From: Diphasiastrum complanatum
Taxonomy: Eukaryota; Streptophyta; Lycopodiopsida; Lycopodiales; Lycopodiaceae
Direction: 5' to 3'
Length of the DNA: 64,000 bases
Assembly: GCA_029204225.1 (NCBI GenBank)
Contig: CM055093.1
Span: 20,855,635-20,919,634 of the forward strand
Positions within the stretch are counted from its first letter, which is position 1, and every line of letters begins with the position of its first letter. Made by a program: the position numbers and the translations under genes. Below the pieces are notes generated by a model. That model ran no database searches. It saw nothing but the letters and a program-made list of their open reading frames with translations, and was not told the origin of the DNA. Shown piece by piece: positions 42,751 to 56,300 of this stretch.

Positions 42751-44899
42751 ATATCTCTCCACACTCTCCCTTTTTTAAAAAGCCAAAAAAAAATTCATTT
42801 TACTATTTTTAATATTTTTTTCAATTTTATTTTTTTAATGAGCATATGAGAGGTCTTGCCAAAATAGTGGACAAAAAAGTTTGTCGTCAAGTTTAATTTT
42901 TTACGACAATCTTCTTCTACAAGCATAGGTTTCATGGATTCCAAAAAAAAATCCAATTCCAGTTTAGGAATGTCCTTTAGGCCTTTTCCTAAGTTAGTTG
43001 CTTTTCCAATTTTGCCCCTAACTTTGGAATTTTAATTTCTTTTTTTTATTTTAAGTCGGATTGCAAATACAATCAAAGCAAAAGTGGCCAATTCGTCAAG
43101 CCTGCTGGCACTATGCAACCATTTGTTCCTTCATAGTCATTATTCAATTTTTGAAATTTCACCCCTCTTTTCTAAGAAGTTACATTTGTATTTTCGAAAG
43201 TTGTTGATAAGTCTAAAAAAAGAAAGCATGAATGTAATTGTTAAGATAGAAGTAAAATATATATACACATAACGTAGATGATTTTCAAAAAAGAACATAG
43301 ACGACCTATTGCCACGAAGTGGAAACAACAAGAAGCAGATCATCTGTGGTGGCTAGAGACCATTGTAAAGATTCAACAAACATTGGAAAATCCATATTGT
43401 CATCAATCTATAAAATCATTGCTGATTTATTGAAGGACGAAAATATAACAAAGGCCTTTGCACATGTGAAAAATTAAAAGCTACCTCTTCCTTGTCCCTT
43501 CCTCTACAATTTCTATGATAAGGAAAGATTGTAGAGATTTATAGTGAACGCTCTTCCTTTGAACTATTCTTTAGGCCTGCCCTTGGGAGGTTGAAATGAT
43601 TAACATTTATCTAAATTTAGAAGCATGAAGTTATTGAGACCACACTTTTTAAATAGCTATATTCCCGATGCGTTATTTCAAGCTCATGATTAGTCCAAAC
43701 TTCTATCTTACTGACATTCATCCTTTCCTAAACAATTGCTCGAATGTGTTTTCCTGGAAATCTTGGTCTATACTGTGTAACCAGAATTCTTCCTGATATG
43801 AGTGTAGGCAAAAAAAGCTAAAAAGGGAAAGGCCTTACCAATTGGCCACAAAGCCTATATCCAAAACCCTAAAACTCAAGAAATTATGCTTCAATTCATG
43901 TAAGTTCAACAAATGAAGAAAGACATTTAATTTAAAAAATGCTACTAATAGTCTATCAAAGTCGGAAGTTCATCTACCTACTGTCCAATATTCCAACAAA
44001 GATACTTCAAGAAAATCAAAAATTCTGGGGTGCTACAATTGAGTTAGGGAAAAACAGGCTATTTCAATTTCAAAATTTCAAATCCGAAACAGTTATCCAA
44101 CCTCATGTTCCAAAATTCAGAAACAAAATGTTTAGGCACAAGCCTTTGCTCAAACGATTTCTGTGAGCAAAATGAGACGGCATAATGGGATGAAATGCAA
44201 TAGCAGTTCACTGTTTGCAATACTATCTCCATTTGTTACACATATAAAAGGGATACTAAGACGTAAGATGCATGCAAAGTGTAGCCAGGCCCCGATGGGT
44301 TTGATGTATGGTTTTATACCTCACCAGAGCTACCTTTGAGGCAGCTTTGAAAATTATGGACAAAAAGATCTCCATAAAAACCTGAACATGCTGGTACTCA
44401 TCCAGTGAATACTGAAGACTTGAGTTAATCATTGCAAGAGGTACTGATGTAGTCCAGTCTCAAATTGGAGAATTTCCTGAACTGATTGCATTTAATTTCA
44501 TATCAAAGGTGACTTCAAATAGGTAGATATTATTTCGCATTTCAACAAGCTTGAAGTCTTGAGGTTATTCGATAGTCACTATTGCAAAATTAGAAGACAG
44601 GGCTCTATCATCAAACATTTTATGCTAATTTTATGTCAAATTTGAGGTGCACTTGAATTTGCTAGAAGTACTATAAATCAAGATGAAATCCCGCTTCTTC
44701 CAAAAATGCCCATAAATCATATGTAGCTGAATCTTTTGCTAGGGATAGTCAGTCACCTCTATCAGCAAAACTTGAAACTCTTTAATCAGAATATGGACTT
44801 CAGTAATCCTATTAACAGATGTATTTTCTTTTACAGAATTATCACAGATAATATACAGCATTCAATTTTCTTGCATTTTGCAACTGAGGTACACTTGTA
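42191..44899. other. Intergenic region between the PHD gene and FREE1
   Basis: No gene recognised. It includes a (CT)n tract at 42677-42746, AT-rich sequence, and the presumed 3' UTR of the PHD gene next to 44900. Confidence 0.5.
42677..42746 (+). repeat. (CT)n microsatellite
   Basis: About 35 CT units. Confidence 0.95.
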
Positions 44900-46522
44900 T
44901 TAGAGCTTCAGGGAAACATCTACAGCATTGTCTCCAAGATTTTCATCATGTTCTTTGTTAAAAACCTGTGTAAATCCTTGTGTTCTGTTATCAGTAACAG
45001 CTAGTGTAAGATCTAAAGAGCTATGCTGTCGACTATCTCCATAAACCTCATATGGTTTCAACTTCTCGCATACAGGAGATGTATGATTTGTTGCATATGC
45101 CGAATAATGAATTGATGCAGAGTGGCCATTTGATCTCAATATTCCGACCTGCTCACTAAAAAGAGATAAAGGCTTCATTTGACATAAACTTGATTCTTTG
45201 CCACCTAAAGCCAGCTCCAGAGATGGACCTCTCGACATTCTCATCAGATCTTCACATGACCCACTTTCTACCATGGTTGAAGAAATATTACTCCTTTCAG
45301 GTACATGGACCAACTGCCAGCTCTTTGTAACTTGCTCCGCATCTATGCCTTGTCGCATGTAATCACTGTTGTTATCAATAGTTACAGCACCTGTAGCAAC
45401 TGGGAAAAAGGTTCGCTCAGGAGCTGAAGAGAGATCACTCTCGACAGTCAATTCTAGCGATGGGTCCTCTTCCATGAATAGATGGTATGGTGTATCCTTT
45501 GAAGACTGGAATAATTGCTTGTTTTCTGAAGAGCATGTCAGTTCCTTAGTCACACTTTCGGCCATTGCTAGACCTTCCTGACTTGAATCACAGATCTCAG
45601 TCACTATAATTCCAACAGGAATGGACTTCTGTTTTTCCAGTTTATCCTTCTCTTCATTTGCACTATCATGGATGTCACGGATGATATGCTTTTCTACAAG
45701 AAAGCCTTGCGCATCATTTGAAGCTTCATTTACTGAATCTGTTCCGAGATCCCTTTCAACACCAGCTTGCATATCTTCACAGACCCTTTGAGATCCATCT
45801 TGATTGACCTGTGACTGTTGCCGTCTAACAATATGCCTTTTATGGCTAGAGTCCAAAGAGCTCGAAGCTGATCTAGAACCGCGTTGAGAACTACATCTGC
45901 CCAATCTTTGTTCATACCTAGAAAATGGTGAATGTGACAGATCTCTCTCCCTGATAGGTGAGCGACTTCGAGATTGTGATCGTGAGTGACTGCAGTAGTA
46001 GGATATATTGTGATTTCTACTATAAAGCGCACCTCTGTTAAGGCTTCTCTGTTTCAAATGGTACCTGTCCCTTTGCATCCTACTCTCATTATGCCTTTTA
46101 TCCTGGTCCCAATATCTTACCCCCAGATGTCTTCCTTTTTGTCTTTCCATTTCCTTATAATCTCTATAACGTGGCTCTCTGCTGTAAGATGCTGCTCTCC
46201 CAAAATCTCGATGTTGCAGTCTTTCACCATACTTGTTTCTGTCGAATTGATCTCTTTCCAACATTTTTTCTTGCTTTCCTCTTTTCTTGTAGTACCCTGA
46301 CAACTCTGAACCAGAATCAGAGTATTGGCATCTATAAGAGCGAGACCTCAGTATGCTTGTGTCCAGATGTGTTTCTCTTGGGCTACAAGAAAAAGGAGGT
46401 GAGCGCTGAATTTGATATGATGGCCTTAAAGATTTCACTTTAGTGTCTTTGCATGCAATATGTCCATGTGGAGGAGGGCTTGATTCATATTCTTGCTCAA
46501 AGTGACTAGCACTGACATGATT
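44900..46522 (-). CDS. PHD protein exon 7 (RS-rich C-terminus)
   Basis: 540 codons plus TAA at 44902-44900, after acceptor GTGCAG. The first half is Arg/Ser/Tyr/Asp-rich (SRSQSRSRSPIRERD, SASSSLDSSHKRH), like an RS domain; the second half is acidic and Ser-rich with no known fold, ending NAVDVSLKL. The RS character suggests nuclear speckle or RNA-processing contacts, which is inference only. Confidence 0.85.
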   Translation of the reverse strand, partial: NHVSASHFEQEYESSPPPHGHIACKDTKVKSLRPSYQIQRSPPFSCSPRETHLDTSILRSRSYRCQYSDSGSELSGYYKKRGKQEKMLERDQFDRNKYGERLQHRDFGRAASYSREPRYRDYKEMERQKGRHLGVRYWDQDKRHNESRMQRDRYHLKQRSLNRGALYSRNHNISYYCSHSRSQSRSRSPIRERDLSHSPFSRYEQRLGRCSSQRGSRSASSSLDSSHKRHIVRRQQSQVNQDGSQRVCEDMQAGVERDLGTDSVNEASNDAQGFLVEKHIIRDIHDSANEEKDKLEKQKSIPVGIIVTEICDSSQEGLAMAESVTKELTCSSENKQLFQSSKDTPYHLFMEEDPSLELTVESDLSSAPERTFFPVATGAVTIDNNSDYMRQGIDAEQVTKSWQLVHVPERSNISSTMVESGSCEDLMRMSRGPSLELALGGKESSLCQMKPLSLFSEQVGILRSNGHSASIHYSAYATNHTSPVCEKLKPYEVYGDSRQHSSLDLTLAVTDNRTQGFTQVFNKEHDENLGDNAVDVSLKL

Positions 46523-49500
46523 CTGCACCAATAGAATAGAAACGCCTTAGACTTTTAAACCAATTTCAAAAGCTCATTCTATGAATAAAGCTGCAGCATA
46601 TTACAGATTTTAGGAGAAAATAAAACATTTCAGAGGCATAATGAGAACCTGTAAACTATTTTGTTTCTGATCGATGTTCTTTTTGCAGTTGTCACCGCCA
46701 GGTGGCCGACCTGAGGTAATTGCTGACGTATATATAAGGGGCCCAAATCCAGGAGGGAGGTCAAGTTCACCTGATTTATCATCTTTTTCATAAGAATGAC
46801 AATTATCAGGTACAATTTTCAGTAATAAGAGCTTTTTCTGAGGAATATGTAAAGCAGAGACCTCCTCACAAGAACTATCCTGTTTTTCTAGGGCTTTGGT
46901 CACTTGCTGGGATTGTAAGCCCCGAGAAGGAACTGAAATTATGTCCACGTTAGAAGATGCAGGCTCTGTATTCAAAGCCCCTGGTTTTCTTACAGGCACA
47001 TCTGCTACACCCACTTCCTTACCTCCTTCCATATCCACGTCCATGTCTTCATCTCCTGCAATTTCAAAATCTAGAAGGACTGGGATTTGCACATTACTCC
47101 CTTCAACAACATGAGGCCTTGTAGATGACAAAACTTGTGAAACTTGGTATCTACCAAGATCTGGAAGGCCCGAAGATGGCACATCAGCTGCATCATCCAC
47201 CTTCAAAGCTTTCTTCCAACAAAATAATCCCCAAAGAAACATAATCCCCTTCCAACCTACATGGAAAAGAAGTTGGACACAAAAGGCAGTAAATCATTAT
47301 TAGGTATGGCCACAATGACCTTTCAAAGAAACTAAGGTGACCCCATGTCACCTCAAACACTTCAGAAATGTAAAAACCTTTTAAAGACTAGGCATACTTT
47401 TCCCTCTAAATTGCTCATTCTGGGAATGAAACTGCAAAGAGGCCTTTGTTGGCACGTACGTTGAAGCCGTTCTGGTAATAAGCTTGAAGGAAACACGAGG
47501 AGCTCCGCAATATCGGTAAGACCTTTCAGAGCCAAGTCATGGACTATCATGTGATCCAAAAGCCGTCTGTAGTCTCGCTCAAAGCTGTACTTTAAATTCA
47601 TGATCACAATAACAAGTAAACCAGAGCTTGGATGCAAATTCATTACCAGATTTAGAATGATTTGTATTAACTTGTGCCTCATACTTCTTTAGGTGAACGT
47701 TTAGCAGATAAATACAAAGCCAATTAACTGACTTACCTGATATTATCGGATGCAAAGAAGTAAAGGGCAATGGATTCATCACTTAGTTGCTTTTTCATGA
47801 ACTGCTTTGGCCAAGATTCTATGGCATCTCCACGTTGTATCTCTTCTAATTCAAGTATATATGGCAAACTCCTGGTGGCCTGATAGACATTGTCTTTTGC
47901 TCTGATCGATGGATGCGCTTTGATCCCATCAAAGAACAGTGGTGATTTCCCTTTTGCAACCAGTTGAAAGCCACCTCTGCAGAGCGATCCATTCCTCGAA
48001 TTAAAAGTTATTGCATCACAAACATCTTCAATAATCTTTCGATCCAGTTAACAGTGCCAAACATGTACCCCACAAAAGAGAACTTAAAAAATTCGAGCAC
48101 CTAAATTTTTGTCTCCTAATTGAAAATTTAGATTAACTGCCACGTGTAAATTGCAACTCCATACACACATAAAAAACCTGCGAGCATTTTGCGTCAAGCA
48201 AAATAAATAGCCCTATTCCCAACCCAGGAACTAAACATTAGAAATATTACATCAGCAAGATATTAAACACAGCTTAGGAGAACTAGAATACCGCCATAAG
48301 TGATTGGGTTCTGGTACTGCTGGAACTTTTAGAATTGTGACTCCAAAAGTCGCACGGCCAGGAAATGGCACTGTCCTTTTTCCCATAATTTCAATCTCTG
48401 GACCAATTGTACCGCTTTCAGGTAAGCTTTTACCTGCATTAACAGCTTCTGAGCAAGGCGATTGCTCCTCGGGAAGAAGTTGCCTGTCAATCATGGGCAC
48501 ATAAGATGCCATGCAAGGCACTTTTATGGGCCAATCTGAGCTTTGCACCTCTGTAGATACTGTTGTTGGAACCACAATGTTGTCTGCACTTTCACCTGCA
48601 GTTAAAGCAGCAAGCTTTTCATTACTTTCATCATTCTGAAGAGCGTTACCTGATTCGAAGGAAGTGTGAAGAGAAGACTTGCAGACAGCAGATACACCAG
48701 TGCTTGTCTTGTCATCATTGACCTTCCTTGTCCAGCTAATTTTATCTATAATAGAATTCCCAGTAATATTATTTAGATCATCACACAATGCAGTGTCATC
48801 ATTGTTTGAAAGAACACTGGCCCTGATAAGATCAGACAGCGCAGTACACTGTTGTGTAGCTTCTTCACATTCCTTAAACTCTAAAGAAGTGAATTCTTCT
48901 GCTTGCATCTGTATGTCTTGTAGACTAGATTGCCTTTCACATGACAAACCTGCAGTCGTAGCAGGGAAATCTGCATCTGCAAGGCCAACATGTCCAGACT
49001 TCACAGAATTATCGTGACTGCTAGATACAGCAGCAGCAGCACTAGTAGCATCAACACGATTGAAAATTCTTTTCTTTGTAAGTGCAACAATTGCAGAAGC
49101 TCTTCCTCTAGACTTGTGGACATCAAGAGAGTGCAAGTTACTACGACTCTGACAGTTCTGAGCAGGATGTCCAATTTCTTTGCATTTGTAACATCTTGTA
49201 CTTCCATGTAATGGAACAAAGTCAGAGGACTGTGAAAGAATAGATGCACTTTTCTGTTGCATGCCTCCCTTCTCCACATCTTTAATCTCTGAGATGTCAG
49301 CACCAGCTGGATGCATTATTCTGACTTTCCTTTCTAAGACACCATCTTTTGCATTGAGCAGCATGCTGTCAGTATTCTGAACAGATGGAGTTCCTACAGT
49401 AGTCGATGCATTAGATATACATCTTTCTACTTCCACAAGGTTCGCTACATCATTAGCAAGTGGCAATCCAGCATAAAGTTTTGCCCTCGATTTTAATGTG

Positions 49501-52500
49501 TCAAGGAGAGTTGAAACCCCTTCCTCTTTGGTGTAAGAGGGTTGCAAACATTCAGACGTCTCTATAGGCTTTTCAACTGAAGCACTGCTTGCATTTTGCA
49601 ACATGTGTTTTTCATGACTACAAGTATATGAAGCATCCATAAGAGATTTAGATTGATCTAGGTGCAAAGTTTCTGAATCTTTTTCAAGACCAAGTGCACA
49701 AGCATTTCCACAATTGTCTGCTGATCCTAGATTTTCCACAAGTTGAAAACTAGTGGATGAAACCTTGTCCGAATCACACATTTCTCGGTCGACCCTAGAA
49801 GGATGCACAGGGTGAGGAGTATCAGGCCAAATTTTCTGCTCTAGCACTTTGATTGTGCCCGTGCTTCCTTTCATGCTTACCTCAATACAAGCTTCATGAT
49901 CTGTTTCAGCAGAACTTTTCTCGATAAGTTGTTTCTCAGGGTCAGCACTGCATGTTTGCAAAGCCTGTCCAGCTACGAGCTTGTCTCTGACTTGCAATGA
50001 ACACACACCTACAGAAGTATCTCTATAGTATTTCAGAAATGCTTCCCCTTTCGGTACGTTTGGTGGCCTTGAACTTAATAAAAATGATGGTAACACTTCA
50101 TAAGAAGACCTATGTGAAGCCATCTGTTTTGCAGCTCCACTGGTATTGGATGCAGTGGTAATACAGGAAACTGGCATCGCCCCTTCAGATCCCCTTGCGC
50201 TTTCAGCAGCTACTAATGTTGACTCTGCCACAGAGCTACTCGGAAAGTCCAATTTGATAGTAGTAGATGCCAACGGAGCCAACTCTGTCATGGGTTGAGA
50301 GACAGCAAGGGCTTTGGAAAGCTTCCCACTTAAACTTCGCGAAATGTTTACTGTACCACCTGTAGGAACCCCAGCAAGTGTATTGGGTGATAGAAATTTG
50401 ACTTTTCTGCTATCTGGCACCTTCAAAGAGTTTTCTCTTGATAAAATGTGTCGACCTCTTGAGAGGCCCGCTGGTTGCTGTATAGAATGAGCACTGCCAA
50501 TATTAGGGATCTTGTTAGAGACATTCAGAAAATCACTTGCTGCTCTTTTTGCTGGCGTTGAGGAAGGTGAATCAGCTTTGCTTGCATCCCTACTGTCCAG
50601 ACTCACCTTACTTTTCTCTGAACTAGCTGATACTCTGGGAAAAGAATATTCTTGACTGTGCTTACGCCGTCTGCCAAATTTTGGACGACCAGACCTGCTC
50701 ATAAACAAGGAAGCAGGCAAAATGTCTTGGCACTTTAATTCTTTCTTGAGTTTGCAGTACTCACAGAACCAGCTCTCAGGTACTGCTTCCATCAGGGTCT
50801 GCATGCAATAGCTGTTTGACAGTGAACAAGGACTGGAATTACAACCGACATGATCTGTAAAATCTCTGACATTGAAGCTGAAAAATGGCAATTGATCTTT
50901 GCTGCTCAAAATATCTTCAGCCATGTGAACCTTAGAGAAACTTCAAAACGAGCATTACTTGCCTAAGATAATAAACAATACTCACATGTGCTCAGCTCCT
51001 TCACTGCACTCACTGCATATAGCAAGCATCACCTCAAACCCAGAATCCCCACATATATCACAGACTTTAACCTGCCGTGTCAACGAATCAGAAGATACCA
51101 TAGAAAGAAACAATGCGAAGTATCAAAGGGAAACCAACACTAAAAAAGTACATGGAAAACAGATCCATTAAAAGAAACCTCAAACTTCATATGCACAAGT
51201 ACAACATTTCCAAGAAGTCCAATTTTCAAGTCAATATGTAACTAACTGAACTAGGCTTCACTATTGGCACAACCAGCTAACAAAACCATTTCAATCTTGT
51301 TTTCTGTGATCTAGCTTTCAGTTTTTGCAGCGCAGCTTGAAATACAAGCAGCTTGTTTCCTTGTGTAACTGCAGAGAAGACTAGCGATTTGTTGTGACAA
51401 CTACTTTGCGAAAATAATTCTCAAAGCTTTCAATCTTTCACAGGTAGACAAAATGCAAACTTTGGAGACCCCGAGAAAAAATCAAACCATTCCTTATTAA
51501 TCCATTAGGTGCTAAATTTACACCATTATTTGTGCTATTGGCAAAAGCATATATTTTTCTACCATTTACAAAATCATTGTAAATGCCAAATTTGGCCTAG
51601 AAGAAACTCAAGCTACATGGTTTCTTGAAGTCTAGTGGTCATATGCAACATGCATATAGAATGTAGACATAGAAATGTCAATAGTAGGCTTGTAGAAACT
51701 CGTGGCACATCACATGCAATGATTGTAAGTGTTCCATAGTGACATGCAAGGCATGCACAAAGTGAATTGGACACATGCATGGTGATTTGTACAATTCTAC
51801 TTTAGAGTTTGACACTTGGTAAAAGTAGGTAGAAATGCATGCATGTAAAGTGACAAATGTCACTAGTTTTCTAATTTTCACTCAAGATGCGGATGAAAGT
51901 GGGAGAGAGATGGTTCTACCTCGAGCTACTCCAATCTCCATAAATATGTGAAGGCTATCTCATAACTTTTGATGAAGAACCAAGCTTTGAAGCTATTCCA
52001 TGTCAATTTGGATCTACCATATTGTTTAATTAAATTTTGCTCTCTTTCTCTCTCTAACTCGAGTAGAGGATTATGCTAATGCATTAAATTCTTGTACTTC
52101 TTCTCTTTTGATTTTCAATGCAATCATTCTTTGATCCTTAGCATGCTAGATTGTGCTTTGGCCATAAAATCTTGTACTAGATCTTGATATTCAATCTGGA
52201 ATCAATTTATGTGCTAAACACAAAGCTTAACAAGATCATTCACACTTGAGGATCATTCCCCACACGTGAGAACTTGCTTGAATTTTATCACTCTTGACGC
52301 CAGCTATATCATGATTGAGCAACAAGAGGTTAGTTTGATTTCTAAATGCCTTATATGATTGGTTCATTAGAGAAGCCATTCAATAGATGGTTGATTAGCC
52401 ACTAATCGTAGGTCAAGGAGGACCAGAGGAGGTGATGGACTACTCAAGTTGACTTTTGATGATAAACTATAAACGATGTTGTTTGAGCCTAACTTTTCCA

Positions 52501-53291
52501 TATATCCATTAACTTACATTCATATGTGAAACAACTATCAGGTGAAAAATCTACAAAAAGTACAATGAGTGCTAGAAAAGCTCACTCTGAACACATAAAA
52601 GCTCACTTTACGTGGCTCACCTAAAAATGCTTGCCCCAAAAGCTCGCGAAAGAATCACACCCTCATTTTAAAGCTTTTAAAGTCATTCATATTTTCTCTT
52701 CAAGTGTAGCACAAATATACAATCACTTATGGAGCTACTTCGGACAGACTTGAAAGTTGCATTAGAAGGCCATTTGAACATATTGGAGGACGACAATAGC
52801 GGACATAAACGATATTCAAGCAAATTGGATCAGATCCAATCTAAAGGAAGCTTTGAAACACAAAGAAAAAACATCCACAAGAGCAGACAAGGTAAGAGGC
52901 TTAATGGTTGACAATAATGGAGACAATAATGGAACTGATAAGTGTTCTCTTTCCAAAGAGGTTTCTACTCTTGTGAAAGAGGAGCAAGACAGTATTAAAA
53001 GAGCGTCAAGAGTTCGACAATGAAAGGGGTTCAGCTTCGAACGGAAAGACCATTTCAAACTTCTTGTTTGACAGAATGGGAAGCTGAATCTGGTTTTTTA
53101 GAACTGTAACATTTTTCCTTGAGATATAGGAGTTAGCAAGGTACCAAAAGATAAAGACATTGTACTTTTGGCTGAAACTTGGGAGCATGAAACTTGCTTA
53201 TTACCACGTTTTGATGAATATAATTCCTACTCTTTATGGAAAGGAAAAGGCGATGGAAATTGTGGCTTTGGTGGAGCGGCTTGCTTTAAAC

Positions 53292-53359
<68 letters not shown>

Positions 53360-56300
53360 GGATGCTTCTTCACTTTAAGGCACCTCTCTACGCTATACTC
53401 CATCCGGGCAACGACATACTATCAATACTTCAAATTAAAGGTCCTACACCAATACCACCCCTAACCTGCACTTTATCATTTCAAAAAAAATTCCCCCTTT
53501 TTTTGGATAAGCTTTACAAAGGTTCGGGTGGACAGGATTTGTTGCTTCTCCATCAAGCCAATATGACACCTTCCATGAAGCCTCACTACATACCACTATA
53601 TATTATGCGGTTTCGACTACTATTTCTCACATGTGAAGAGAGTTCATCATTTTGCTCCTCTTGCGATTCCGTCCTAGCAAGCCTCCTTCCTTTGGATTCA
53701 ATCTTATGGTAAGAGGTTCATCCTATTTGATGTCAATGCTATCATCTCTTTTTGCTTTATGCAATTTGGTTTATGGTTCTTATTAGCTATGTGTGATATT
53801 TATGCTCATAGCTTCACATAGTGTGTAAATTTATGATGAAATACATTTGTGGTGGCTCGCTGTCTAGCGATGGACCATACATCATCTTCTTCTTCGTACA
53901 AAATGGATCTTTATGCTTGATAAACAGCGATCGACTACATAACCCTTTTTGCTATTGATAGTGTGAGGTTTTATGCCTACCAAGCAGCGATGCACTACAT
54001 ATCATTGTATGTTTGATTTACAAGTTTGTATACATGCTAGGCAGCGATGGAGCTCTAATATATGCTATGATGATGATTGGACAGCCGCTGTCCAGCGATG
54101 GACAGTTGGCTCAAAAACCTCATTTTTGATTGAATAAACTTTGGCTTTCTTGCTTCCTGTCCAGCGATGGACTGTAGGAGGCTTTTTATCTTTTCTGCAA
54201 TATCATAACAAGTTTGCTTACAACGACATAGATTGTATCACTGCCTATGGACAGCGACCTACCATTTTCATAACAGATTATAAATTCTCTTCCACTAAAC
54301 CAATTTGTCTTCTCAAATGCTATTCACATCTCGTAGTGAAATAGTAGCATTTGTGCACTAAATAATCATCTACTTTTTGTGACTATGTAGCATCAATTGT
54401 TACTACGGCCGACCACTTCATTCGTTTAGGTTCGATTTCGAATGCTACATTGTAAAGTCTCTACACAGGTATGTCATTTGATAAACCCTGCTATACTAGT
54501 TTAACTTTGGTACTTTTGAACGTTTTTTGGCAAAAGAGTATGCTTATGCAAAATGTGATTCATAAGGAAGGATACTAGATAAAGACTCTATACTAAGTCT
54601 CTACGAAAAATCTTTCGTAGATTAGATCATCATGTTCAAATATATTGAAATTTCGAATAATTTGAACCACAAACTAGAAACTGTGATATAATGGATCTTT
54701 GATTGTTTGTCCCATCTCATAGCTTGGATAATTTCCAGCTTGTATAATACAAGTTTCATCACATTTCGTTGTGCACTCTATACTGAATGTGAAACATTCA
54801 TATAGATCAGTTGTATCCTTGTCTGTTAATCCCATTTCACAAGATGTTTCAGACAAGTTTTCTAGTTGAATGTGATGTGATAATTCTGGTGATCTCAAGG
54901 AAGATAGGGTCCTTGAGTGATTTGTCCCATTGACAACTTCTTTGTCTGAATTGGCCCTTGTACTGCTCAATTGAAGATCAATATTGAAAACAAAAATATT
55001 GTTCTCATAATCCTCCACATCCTGTTTGTTGTTCTCAGCTGATTTTCGATGTCCTTGCATTGACATTGTATTTGCAATTGGAATTTTTTGGGTCGATTCA
55101 AATTAAGAATTACATTTATGTTGCCGATCTTGTGTACATTCTATAGCACTACATATGTTGATTGTCCATTTCCCGTGAATTCAATGGAGAATCAAGAGTT
55201 GTTGATGAAGTTGGCTGATCCATCTGTTGAATAGGCTTTTCCATCATTTGTAACTGCTTTTCCTCGTCAAATTGCACTTCTGGTTCATCCTCTGATGATC
55301 TTGATGAAGAATCATCATATTCACTTGAATTCGTTTCTTGCATTGGATTCTTAACGAAGTCCAAGTTTTGTATGAACCACAAACATCACGGACACGGTAC
55401 TGTTACATATATGATGGGTAACAGATACTCAAGAAATGATTCTTCCCCCATATTTAACTTACGATGCGGTTTTGTATTTCAAATAGATAGACAGTCAAGC
55501 TGGAACTTTTACCACTAGGTTTTCTAATCTTTATAATGCAATTGAATGTCTATGACAAACCATACTTTCTCACTATTCTTAAGTAGTGCATCCCTATATC
55601 CAGAATCAGGTTTTTTCAACATAACGTTCTTAGACAACATGGATATGCGTTAGATACGAAGTTTTTATACAAGGGTTAGAATGGCACGGATCTGCCCTAA
55701 TACCTGGTAAAAATTCTGAAAGTCCTTGATAAGCAATAAACCAAACCTATTCGTAACGAAGTCTTATATAGTATGGATATGCTCAGGACTAAACACAACG
55801 ATCCAAAACCAGTTTCTGCATAAGCAAATGGGTATAAGGATTAGCATGGCACGGACATGCCCATTATACCTACGTATTGGCTTCTTCATTGATTGTGTTA
55901 TTTGGGGCTTTACTGTCTACACTATAGTCCCTAAATTCATATTCAATGAATTTGGGCCCCATCTTACAATTTAGTCAGACAATGTTCTTGAGAGTTACAA
56001 CATGACCAGGTCCACATTAATGCTTTCCATGACTGCGCTTCTTCAAAAAAGAACTTGGAAGGCAAGTTTCTCTTGTAGAAGGGTAAGCAAGATAAAGAAT
56101 TCTTCGATAGAAAATTATAACTACTGATAGTTTGATGCTCCATTGTTCTGTTTTGTATGCACTTGTAAATATGTCAGGACTCAGAACTTTGGCATTCGTA
56201 CTTTCACTTGCTTTCATCCATGAGTTATCATCATTCACTTGTATGATTAGCTTCAAGATTATGTTCATAGCATTAAAGGGCCCCATGTCTACAAGCTTGA

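Noticed and set aside
50812-50924. ATG at 50924 as the start of the PHD protein
   Set aside because: The residues before 50811 do not fit the PHD finger, whereas splicing at 50811 to exon 2 gives a complete C4HC3 finger. The ATG is intronic.
53160-53464. Open frames through the CT tract at 53.3 kb and the similar one at 57942-58145
   Set aside because: CT tracts are open in several frames, so the length is an artefact of low complexity. Only the short endonuclease block before the first tract is meaningful.
53868-54262. CRISPR-like array
   Set aside because: The repeats are short, variable and unevenly spaced, and the context is plant nuclear intron with no cas-like genes.
55845-55870. U6 snRNA-like segment (GATTAGCATGGC)
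   Set aside because: The match to the U6 core is about 12 bases; the rest of U6 and its upstream elements are missing, and the segment fits the hairpin family better.
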